This document shows positions 33,560 through 41,203 of a stretch of DNA of 64,000 nt, piece by piece (positions within the stretch are counted from its first letter, which is position 1; each line of letters opens with the position of its first letter). Source of the DNA: Ignavibacteriota bacterium (GTDB lineage Bacteria; Bacteroidota; Ignavibacteria; UBA10030); contig JAKEEG010000095.1 of NCBI GenBank assembly GCA_022616555.1, forward strand, positions 1 to 64,000, read 5' to 3'. The translations under genes were made by a program, and so were the position numbers. The notes under the pieces are model-generated. The model saw only the letters and a program-made list of their open reading frames with translations, had not been told where the DNA came from and searched no databases.

Positions 33560-35062
33560 TTAAGCACTCCTCGGCGTACCAGAATGCTCTTGCAGCAATT
33601 CCCACGCTCTCTTGACGTGCCGCTCAGTAGTGCCTAGGTTACCGATGGCAATACGTAGGACAAAGCAATTTCTCAGCTTTGTGTGAGAAAGAAACACTTC
33701 GCCGGTCGAATTTACACGCTCCATTAATGTTTCGTTCAACTTATCAATCTCGGCAGGATGTAATTTCTTACCAGACGGGTTGTAGCGAAAACAAACGACG
33801 CTAAAAGGCGCTGGCGCGATAAGCTCAAAGTCGGGGCTCTCTTCGATCCATGACTTAAAATCCTGTGCAATCTGAATATGATACCGGAGTCGTTCCCTAA
33901 TGCCTTCTGCGCCGAACGTTCGGATGACAAACCAAAGTTTCAAGGCTCGAAATCGTCGTCCAAGTGTCACCCCGTAATCCATCGGATTTCGTACTTCCTC
34001 ATTGGTCTTGAGATATTCGGGGATCAAACTAAACGCCCGTCGCAAGATGTCAGGTTTGCGGCAATACAAAACGCTGCAATCGACCGGAACGAATAACCAT
34101 TTGTGGGGATTAACGACGATACTATCGGCCGTTTCACTGCCTTCAAAAATCCAGCGTTTCTCCGACAACACAGCCGCGCTGCCAGCATAGGCTGCGTCGA
34201 TGTGGAGCCAGATATTATAGCGTCGGCAAATTGCCGCGATCTCCTTCACCGGGTCAACCGCAGTCGAAGAAGTCGTGCCGACGGTAGCCACGACAGCCAT
34301 CGGCTTCACACCCTGTTTGAGGTCTATCTCTATCTTTCGCTCTAGTGCGTCGGGTATCATTCGGAATTCAGCGTCGCTTTCAATTTTCGTAATGCCGGAC
34401 TGACCAACGCCAAGAATGATCGCCGCTTTATCGATTGAAGAATGCGAATGCTCTGACGCATACACGCGGAGTTTCGGCAAGTCGGTTCTCCCGATCATCC
34501 CCTCTTCGCGAATGCGCAAGTTTAGCGACTCTCTCGCAGCGGCAAGAGCAACAAGACTTGCAAGAGAAGCACCCTCATGAATAAGCCCATAAAAATCAGC
34601 CGAAAGCCCAAGAAGTTGCCTGAGCCAATCGAGAACGACTTCTTCTAATTCTACGACAGCCGGACCAGTTCTCCAAAGCATCGCGTTGGGGTTGATTGCC
34701 GCGCTGACAAACTCTCCCAGTATTCCCGGTTTGCTAGCCGTGTTGCTAAAATACGCCATGAAGCCAGGATGGTTCCAATGCGTGAGCGCCGGCGCGATGA
34801 TAGAATCGAGGTCGCTGAAAATCGATTCCATCGACTCCGGTTGTTCTGGAGCTGATCCCGGAAGTTTTGCTTTGATATCGCCGGGGGCAACATCTGCGAG
34901 CACCTTGTAGCGCTCCGGATGTTCCAAATAGCGAATAATCCATTCGGTAAACTCAGCAGCGTGTTTGCGAAATTCACTAGGAGACATATCGCCAAGGCTA
35001 CCGTTTGCGAGGGGTGTTGTTTCAGTGTCGGTGCGAAGGGTTTTCGAGGGCATTTTTAGCAC
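33560..35062 (-). CDS. PLP-dependent amino-acid decarboxylase (group II, aromatic-L-amino-acid type)
   Basis: A 500-residue fold-type I PLP enzyme: 'HIDAAYAGSAAVL' contains the PLP-contacting Asp and 'VVNPHKWLFVPVDCS' the Schiff-base Lys. 'HWNHPGFMAYFSNTASKPGILGE' is characteristic of aromatic-amino-acid/tyrosine decarboxylases. It probably makes an aromatic amine from Trp, Tyr or Phe with CO2 release; the exact substrate is not readable. The start is either 35062 or 35053. It follows the small lipoprotein gene by 27 bp and may share its transcript. Confidence 0.92.
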   Translation of the reverse strand: MLKMPSKTLRTDTETTPLANGSLGDMSPSEFRKHAAEFTEWIIRYLEHPERYKVLADVAPGDIKAKLPGSAPEQPESMESIFSDLDSIIAPALTHWNHPGFMAYFSNTASKPGILGEFVSAAINPNAMLWRTGPAVVELEEVVLDWLRQLLGLSADFYGLIHEGASLASLVALAAARESLNLRIREEGMIGRTDLPKLRVYASEHSHSSIDKAAIILGVGQSGITKIESDAEFRMIPDALERKIEIDLKQGVKPMAVVATVGTTSSTAVDPVKEIAAICRRYNIWLHIDAAYAGSAAVLSEKRWIFEGSETADSIVVNPHKWLFVPVDCSVLYCRKPDILRRAFSLIPEYLKTNEEVRNPMDYGVTLGRRFRALKLWFVIRTFGAEGIRERLRYHIQIAQDFKSWIEESPDFELIAPAPFSVVCFRYNPSGKKLHPAEIDKLNETLMERVNSTGEVFLSHTKLRNCFVLRIAIGNLGTTERHVKRAWELLQEHSGTPRSA

Positions 35063-35089
35063 TGAGAGAAGAGGACGATTCGGTTCGGT

Positions 35090-35518
35090 CTATTCAATAT
35101 AAACGAGATCAAAGCGATTGGGTCCCACCCACTCACTTACTTGCGGGCCTTTTTGGGAACGCGCTCGCCAATAATACGTTCCAATCCCAAGGGGCGTTGT
35201 CCGAACAAACGTCGTATCGCTCTCGACGCTGAACACAGGATTAACGAACGACGTATCACTCGAGACCTGAGCGGTATAGCTTGTTGCGGACGGTATCCAA
35301 GACCAGCGGAGCGTCACAATCCCCTGTGATGTCGTCCCTAGTCGTACAGTGCCGCCGTTCTTAGGACGTATAAGATGTGGCGCATACAAGAAATCGGCAA
35401 GTAATACATCCACTTGAGCGTCTTCGTCGTAAAACTCGACGGGGCGTTCACACCCCAATATGCCGGCAAGCATTGCCGTAACACTTAGTAAAATCTTTGG
35501 GTAGTGTTTACACCGCAT
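35090..35518 (-). CDS. Small lipoprotein with a fibronectin III-like domain
   Basis: A 142-residue protein with lipobox 'MLAGILGC' followed by a single Ig/FnIII-like beta sandwich. 'VTLRWSWIPSATSYTAQVSSD' and 'GTYYWRARSQ' are the classical W/Y positions of FnIII repeats in cell-surface proteins. Function unknown; probably an outer-membrane surface or binding protein. It is divergent from the porD-like gene. Confidence 0.7.
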   Translation of the reverse strand: MRCKHYPKILLSVTAMLAGILGCERPVEFYDEDAQVDVLLADFLYAPHLIRPKNGGTVRLGTTSQGIVTLRWSWIPSATSYTAQVSSDTSFVNPVFSVESDTTFVRTTPLGIGTYYWRARSQKGPQVSEWVGPNRFDLVYIE

Positions 35519-35643
35519 GGGAATCCCTCGTACTCACCACTAATGTATCAAATCACAGGGACAATATCCATATCAGCTTGAACGACAGCTTGATTTTCTT
35601 TACCTTGTCAAAAGAGAACGAAAGGGATGGCAACTTGAGATAC

Positions 35644-36549
35644 ATGTTTTCGATACTTCTTATAGCAATTCTTTCACTTATCATTGTCCCGTTTTCAATG
35701 GGGCAAGAGCTGCTCTGCGAGGTAACGGTAAACTTCGACCGTCTTTCTTCCGCCCTCCAGGTGAACCTAACGGATTTTAAATCCGACGTGGAGCGCTACA
35801 TTAACGGCAACAAATGGACGACTGAAGACTTCGGCGACGAAAAAATCCGCTGCGCTATTAGCATTGTTTTTCAAACAGGAACCGAAGAAGGCAGGTACAC
35901 TGCACAAGTCTTTGTAGGCAGCCAGCGACCGTATTATATTGAAAACGACCCGACGGATAAGCTCAGCCCGATCGTTCGCATTATCGATGATAACTGGCAG
36001 TTTACGTATCTCCCAAACCAGCGAATGTTCCAAGACGATTTCCAGTTCGACCCCCTGACCGATTTTCTCGATTTCTACGCGTACCTTATCATCGGACTTG
36101 ATATGGAAACATACACCGAGCTTTCGGGTACAAACTATTTTCAGAAGGCATTGAACATTTGCTCTCAGGGCGGGGCTTCGTCCTTTGCTGCGGGCTGGAT
36201 ACAGGTCTCCGGGTCATACTCGCGCTTCAACATCATCGATGAGATTATGAACGCCCGATACCAACCGTTCCGGTATTCATTCCATTCGTATCATTTCAAC
36301 GGCATCGATCTGGTGTTCACCGAGAGAATTGACGGGTTGAATACGATGCTTCGCGAAATCGAGGCGATTGGGGAACTTCGAAAACGACAAGACCCGCGGA
36401 GCAATCTTGTCAAGGCGTTCTTCGACGCGAAGTATCAGGAAATCGCCGAGGCGTTTCTGCCTTACCCCGACCGGTCGGTCTATCAACGCCTTGCCACAGC
36501 CGACCCAAGTCATCAAAGTACATATCAAGAATACAGTGCCCGGCCGTAA
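35644..36549 (+). CDS. porD: PorD-like (DUF4835) type IX secretion accessory protein
   Basis: A 301-residue exported protein with signal peptide 'FSILLIAILSLIIVPFSMG'. The mature part begins 'QELLCEVTVNF', then 'YINGNKWTTEDF', 'RPYYIENDP', 'DDFQFDPLTDFLDFYAYLIIGLD' and 'NYFQKALNI', which match the DUF4835/PorD family by memory. PorD is needed for type IX secretion in Porphyromonas-type systems, so this suggests that the organism has a T9SS, although no other por genes are in the window. The start at 35644 removes a long upstream extension that overlaps the divergent lipoprotein gene. Confidence 0.82.
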   Translation: MFSILLIAILSLIIVPFSMGQELLCEVTVNFDRLSSALQVNLTDFKSDVERYINGNKWTTEDFGDEKIRCAISIVFQTGTEEGRYTAQVFVGSQRPYYIENDPTDKLSPIVRIIDDNWQFTYLPNQRMFQDDFQFDPLTDFLDFYAYLIIGLDMETYTELSGTNYFQKALNICSQGGASSFAAGWIQVSGSYSRFNIIDEIMNARYQPFRYSFHSYHFNGIDLVFTERIDGLNTMLREIEAIGELRKRQDPRSNLVKAFFDAKYQEIAEAFLPYPDRSVYQRLATADPSHQSTYQEYSARP

Positions 36550-36553
36550 GTAC

Positions 36554-38656
36554 TTAGTTTTTAACTTCCACCTTCAAAATGGTATCACCGACCTGCGTCT
36601 CATCGACAACGTCCATTCCTTCCAGAACCTTCGCGAAAATTGTATAACGCCCGTCGAGATGTGGTTGCGGTGAATGCACAACAAAAAACTGGCAACCTTC
36701 TGTATCTTTGCCAGCGCTGGCAATACCAGCCATTCCGCGCTCATAATTGATTAGGGAAAATTCAGAGCGAATTGCGTAGCCCGGACCTCCCCATCCATCG
36801 CCACGCGGGTCTCCGCCTTGTATCACAAAATTAGGTACCACGCGATGGAAATTCAATCCGTTATAAAATCCTTTGCGCGCAAGCTTGACGATATTCAGTA
36901 CCGTGAACGGAGCATGATCCTTTAACAGCTGTAAAGTCACAGTTCCTTTGGACGTTGTAATGACCAGTCTGCTGCTCAAGGATAACTCATCGAGTGTTTT
37001 CCAATCATAGTCGGTATACAGAGGCTTTGACGACTGCGGAACGCTCTTTGAATAATCCTTACCGGTGATTCGCTGCAGTGCAGCCGCGGCATAGAGCGCG
37101 ACCGTTCGGTCGGGGTCCTGTAGGGCTTTTTCCAGCAACGGTACCTGGGCTTGGCTGCCAATCCTTCCAAGTGCATCGAGTACAGCTTGCATTGCCTCAG
37201 TATCATCCGGCGATGAGAGCCGTCTGTATGAAGCAGTCAGCTCCCCCAGCACTTTATCTGCAAACTCTGTATCCTTGAACAACGCAAAGAATGCCGTGTC
37301 GCCGGCAGTGTTGGCAACCAAAGTTGTGATCGCCATATCACGGCGATTCAATGCCGATTGGATTTTGCGATGCAATTGCTCGCGGACGTTCTTCAGTGTC
37401 GTGTCTTGCTTCATGTATTCACTAATTGCAGACGGATTGGCAACGCGTCGAAAGAAATCCCATGCAGCCATCGAGACACGTACAGAATCGTGTTCAAGGT
37501 AGTGCGCGAGCAACTTAAAATTTTCCACTGACGGCGTATAACTCAGCGCCTCAATGACTTTCGATTTAAGACGTGAAGATACGCCGGCGTCTCTAAGCAG
37601 GTTTGCATTCACTTTCGTAGGAAACTGGCGTCCTAAGACAACCAATGCCTCTCCGCGCACCATATCAGCTCTGTTTACCGCATTTGTGAGCGCAACAAGA
37701 TCGGCTTCGAGCTTACTCTTTTCGGCATATCCGAAAATTAGTGCAGGTGATAGCGTTGCAGTGATTTGAAGCGTTGCAACGACAACGTGGTCATTCTTCG
37801 ATGCGAGATACGCGAGGAAATCGGGTAAGTGATCCGGCTCAGTCGGAACAAGCGCACCAAGAGCGCGGACAGTATTCACTTGCACGCGCCACTCGCTGCG
37901 CTTCCATTCTGCAGTCGAGAGCTGCTGGAGTAAATCGGTTGCTTCATCGACTTTTGCTTTTCCCAAGAGCGTAGCAAAGTGCATTCGCACATCGGGGCTT
38001 GAGTCGTTCACAAGTTTCTGCAGCTCCGCTGCTCGCTTGGCAATCTCAATGTCGATAACCCTAAGAGGCGCGGCACGCCATAATCCAACCAACGCGGACC
38101 AACGCACGGAGGCTTCCGGACTTGACAGTTGGTCAAAACAAAACCAGATAGCTCGTTCCGTCTTTATTTGCCGTAATGCGAAACGAGAGACTGCGAGCAC
38201 GAGTTTATTACGTTCGGATTCAACCGCTCGGCTGAGCTGAAGTCCGGCAAGCGTAACGAGCGCATCCTCGGTTCCGCACTTTCCCAAGGCTTCAGCTATT
38301 CTACCGAATGTCTCAGGATTCGTTTCTCGTTTTAACGATGAGAGGAGAGAATCTTCAGCCTTTGCCGAGCCGATCTGCCCCAGCGCAAACGCAGCGGCAG
38401 AGCGTACCATTGGAGATACATCACGAAGGCTTGGCAGCAACATTCCCACTGTTGCTGTATCCTGAATGTTCGCCAGCGCTATGGCTGCGCGGTAGCGCAG
38501 CAGTTCATCTGTATTAGACAAATACGCAATGAGCCTTCCATCTCCCAACGAGCGTTGGTCTTGCAGCATGAGGATTTCCTTCTCGCTCTCGGAGAGTTTC
38601 TGTGCAAATGCATTATGAGCAAAGATTACCAATACAACGAGGAAGAGTTTTTTCAT
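36554..38656 (-). CDS. Exported HEAT-repeat protein fused to a cyclophilin-type peptidyl-prolyl isomerase
   Basis: A 700-residue protein with a signal peptide ('VLVIFAHNAFA'). About 530 residues of HEAT/Armadillo-like helical repeats follow ('LRYRAAIALANIQDTATV', 'VRSAAAFALGQIG', 'PDRTVALYAAAALQRI'), then a C-terminal cyclophilin domain (~555-700). Cyclophilin active-site residues are retained in 'FHRVVPNFVIQGGDP' (Arg, Phe, Gln) and 'PHLDGRYTIF' (His). The fold probably holds a client with the HEAT array and isomerises prolines in the periplasm. It is convergent with porD, with only 4 bp between stops; a role in secretion or outer-membrane folding is inference. Confidence 0.9.
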   Translation of the reverse strand: MKKLFLVVLVIFAHNAFAQKLSESEKEILMLQDQRSLGDGRLIAYLSNTDELLRYRAAIALANIQDTATVGMLLPSLRDVSPMVRSAAAFALGQIGSAKAEDSLLSSLKRETNPETFGRIAEALGKCGTEDALVTLAGLQLSRAVESERNKLVLAVSRFALRQIKTERAIWFCFDQLSSPEASVRWSALVGLWRAAPLRVIDIEIAKRAAELQKLVNDSSPDVRMHFATLLGKAKVDEATDLLQQLSTAEWKRSEWRVQVNTVRALGALVPTEPDHLPDFLAYLASKNDHVVVATLQITATLSPALIFGYAEKSKLEADLVALTNAVNRADMVRGEALVVLGRQFPTKVNANLLRDAGVSSRLKSKVIEALSYTPSVENFKLLAHYLEHDSVRVSMAAWDFFRRVANPSAISEYMKQDTTLKNVREQLHRKIQSALNRRDMAITTLVANTAGDTAFFALFKDTEFADKVLGELTASYRRLSSPDDTEAMQAVLDALGRIGSQAQVPLLEKALQDPDRTVALYAAAALQRITGKDYSKSVPQSSKPLYTDYDWKTLDELSLSSRLVITTSKGTVTLQLLKDHAPFTVLNIVKLARKGFYNGLNFHRVVPNFVIQGGDPRGDGWGGPGYAIRSEFSLINYERGMAGIASAGKDTEGCQFFVVHSPQPHLDGRYTIFAKVLEGMDVVDETQVGDTILKVEVKN

Positions 38657-38714
38657 AATTGGCTGGAGAGAAATTGAGGGATCACAGTTTTCATTGCAAT
38701 GTTTTTGTTATTGA

Positions 38715-39587
38715 TTACTCCGCTGTTCTAAACACGCGTTTCTGGATATCCCTTCCCGTCTTCGTATTGGCAAGCCCTCCCTGTCCCGATTCCTTGAGGC
38801 GCGGGGACATGAGATCGCCAACTTCCTTCGTTGCGAAAATAACCTCGTCTACTGGAATGAGGCTTTTAATCCCTGCAAGCGCCATTTGAGCGGAGACAAA
38901 GGCATTAGCAACGCCGACGGCATTGCGCGTCGTGCACGGTTCCTCGACAAGCCCGCCAACGGGGTCACAAACAAGCCCCATTGAAGCTTTTAATGCGAAG
39001 CCGACCGCTTCAAGAATTTGGTCATTCGTTCCACCGAGCAAGTACACGATTGTCGCGGCAGCCATCGCCGCAGCACTGCCAGTCTCGCCCATACAACCCG
39101 CTTCTGAACCTGCAAAGGATGAATTTTTCGCAAAAATCAATCCTACGGCTGAACTGACCAACAGCCCATCCAACAATTTTTCTCTGGGGATATTATGTTC
39201 TTCAATCATGGTGACCAACACAGCTGGCATAATGCCCGCCGAACCCGCAGTAGGCGCTGCTGCGATTTTCCCCATACACGCGTTCACTTCTCCAACGGCA
39301 ATTGCTCGCGCGATAGCTTTTTTGAGACGTGGGCCGAGTGTTTCAGTCTTCGAATTGTACACTGTTTTTGCCCAGTTGTTGAGCATCCCGCTCGGGCTTA
39401 TCACCATTTGTGTTAAGCCCTGCTCGACCGAGTCTTCCATCGTCAGCAGCACGCGCTTTAGTCCGCTGTATACATCCTCGCGCGAAAGATGTTTGTTCTT
39501 CATCTCATAATCGAGCATTGCCTGCGCCATGTCTTTTTTCTCTCGCGCACAATACTCTGCAATGTCAGCTAATAGGTTAAATTCCAT
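38715..39587 (-). CDS. sdaAA: L-serine ammonia-lyase, iron-sulfur dependent, alpha subunit
   Basis: A 290-residue chain that converts L-serine to pyruvate and ammonia with a [4Fe-4S] cluster. Cluster and active-site cysteines are visible in 'NACMGKIAAAPTAGSAGI', 'GCMGETGSAAAM' and 'CDPVGGLVEEPC'. It lies 8 bp downstream of the beta-subunit gene. The pyruvate could feed the pyruvate dehydrogenase encoded at 9.4-12.7 kb. Confidence 0.95.
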   Translation of the reverse strand: MEFNLLADIAEYCAREKKDMAQAMLDYEMKNKHLSREDVYSGLKRVLLTMEDSVEQGLTQMVISPSGMLNNWAKTVYNSKTETLGPRLKKAIARAIAVGEVNACMGKIAAAPTAGSAGIMPAVLVTMIEEHNIPREKLLDGLLVSSAVGLIFAKNSSFAGSEAGCMGETGSAAAMAAATIVYLLGGTNDQILEAVGFALKASMGLVCDPVGGLVEEPCTTRNAVGVANAFVSAQMALAGIKSLIPVDEVIFATKEVGDLMSPRLKESGQGGLANTKTGRDIQKRVFRTAE

Positions 39588-39595
39588 ACGTCACC

Positions 39596-40291
39596 TTATT
39601 TTTCATACCGTGAACTGTGCTCCGTCATCGGCTCCACGTGCCGCACAAAGCGCACCCAGGAGAGCGATTCTATTTTTTGCAGTGTTTCTGCATTGACAGC
39701 CTGATCAAGCTCGATAACCATATTTGCTTTCGTTTCATTGCGCGAGACGAACATATTGGCGATGTTGACGCCATGCTCGGCTATTGCACCGGAAATGTTT
39801 TTGATACTACCGGGAATATCGTCAGCAATAATCACCAGCGTGTGGGCTTGCGCGGTAAAGTCAACTGGGAATCCTTCGATTTCCTGAATCCGTATTCTTC
39901 CGCCGCCGAGCGACGCGCCCACCACCTCAACCGCTCCTCCTTTCTTACCGAACAGTTTTACACGAGCAGTGTTTGAGTGGAATTTTGTTGCGTCGCCGCG
40001 AAATTGGAATTCCCATTCCAATCCTTGCTTTTTTGCAAGCTCATGCGATTCACGGATGCGTTCGTCATCAGGGCCAAACCCCAAAATCCCTCCTATGATT
40101 GCCTTATCCGTGCCATGCCCCTTGTGCGTCTTTGCGAATGAATTATACAGCGTGATGACCGCCTTTTTTGGTTCATCATGCAATAGCTGGCGCGCGATAT
40201 AACCGATGCGGCTCGCGCCTGCTGTGTGTGAGCTGGAAGGCCCGATCATGATCGGACCGAGGATATCAAAAATGCTGGGTTGTTGGGACAT
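39596..40291 (-). CDS. sdaAB: L-serine ammonia-lyase, iron-sulfur dependent, beta subunit
   Basis: A 231-residue chain. The N-terminal beta domain has 'DILGPIMIGPSSSHTAGA' and the 'KTHKGHGTDKAIIGGILG' segment. The C-terminal ACT domain (~150-225, 'LVIIADDIPGSIKNISGAIAEHGVNIANM') probably binds serine or another effector. The gene starts 1 bp after tatD ends, and sdaAA follows. The split alpha/beta form is like that of Bacillus; E. coli has a fused enzyme. Confidence 0.95.
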   Translation of the reverse strand: MSQQPSIFDILGPIMIGPSSSHTAGASRIGYIARQLLHDEPKKAVITLYNSFAKTHKGHGTDKAIIGGILGFGPDDERIRESHELAKKQGLEWEFQFRGDATKFHSNTARVKLFGKKGGAVEVVGASLGGGRIRIQEIEGFPVDFTAQAHTLVIIADDIPGSIKNISGAIAEHGVNIANMFVSRNETKANMVIELDQAVNAETLQKIESLSWVRFVRHVEPMTEHSSRYEK

Positions 40292-40292
40292 A

Positions 40293-41090
40293 TTAATTTC
40301 TGTCGATTCCGAAAAGTCTCCTCGTATTCTCTGATGTTATCTTGCCGACTTCAGAGGGTTGAAGAGAACAGATTTCTGCAACTTTATTAGCAATATGGCT
40401 AACGTTTCCCGGCTCGTTCCTTTTGCCTCGCAACGGAACTGGCGCAAGGTATGGAGAATCCGTCTCAAGCAACACGTTCTTTAATCCAATCGCTTTAAGG
40501 GTATCTACAACAGGCGAATTCTTAAACGTCACAATACCGGGATAAGAAACATAAAATCCGATTTGGAATAACTCTCTCGCTTCGTCCGTATTCCCTGTGA
40601 AGCAATGAAACACTCCCCGGCCAGCATTGTCATTCATTTTCCAGTCCGGATATTTCCGGGCAGCCGACTGTACTGTCTCGATTGCCTGAGACATAGATTC
40701 CCGCGTGTGCACCACGATGGGAAGGTTTCTACGTACTGCAATTTCTATCTGAGCTTGAAATACGGATTCTTGTTTGTTTCTGGGACTGAAATCGTAATGA
40801 AAATCCAACCCGATCTCACCAATGGCCACGACCTTTGGGTGTCTGCTCAATTCTTCGATTTCTTTTAAGCCTTCAGCATCTGCTTTCGAAGCGTCGTGCG
40901 GATGAAATCCTACGCAGGCGTAGATAAACGGATACTTCTCTGAAAGCTCGACCGCGTCACGGCTTGTTTCTCGCGTTGTTCCCGGCACCACGATCGTTTC
41001 GACGCCGGCATCCTGCGCGCGGCGAATCACGTCGGGAAGGTCGTTCCGGAAGTCCTCATAAAACAAATGCGCGTGCGAGTCGATGTACAT
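40293..41090 (-). CDS. tatD: TatD-family metal-dependent hydrolase
   Basis: A 265-residue TIM-barrel hydrolase with 'YIDSHAHL' (HxH metal ligands), 'AIGEIGLDFH' (Glu), 'VHTRES' (His), 'GVFHCFTGN' (His) and 'LLETDSPYLAP' (Asp). TatD enzymes are 3'-5' DNases/RNases or D-aminoacyl-tRNA deacylases. It is the first gene of tatD-sdaAB-sdaAA with its own promoter (41111-41139). Confidence 0.94.
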   Translation of the reverse strand: MYIDSHAHLFYEDFRNDLPDVIRRAQDAGVETIVVPGTTRETSRDAVELSEKYPFIYACVGFHPHDASKADAEGLKEIEELSRHPKVVAIGEIGLDFHYDFSPRNKQESVFQAQIEIAVRRNLPIVVHTRESMSQAIETVQSAARKYPDWKMNDNAGRGVFHCFTGNTDEARELFQIGFYVSYPGIVTFKNSPVVDTLKAIGLKNVLLETDSPYLAPVPLRGKRNEPGNVSHIANKVAEICSLQPSEVGKITSENTRRLFGIDRN

Positions 41091-41110
41091 GAATTATCAA
41101 TGAATAATCC

Positions 41111-41139
41111 AAAATACGCTTATCTTTACTCGTTTGCAA
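41111..41139 (-). promoter_or_regulatory. Promoter of the tatD-sdaAB-sdaAA operon
   Basis: On the minus strand TTGCAA (41139-41134), 17-bp spacer, TATTTT (41116-41111), about 20 bp upstream of the ATG, giving a very short leader. Confidence 0.5.
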
Positions 41140-41203
41140 GGAATGCGAAACAGCGAGGCGATGATTCACTAAACATGTGCACTTGGGGTGGGATCGAACC
41201 TTT

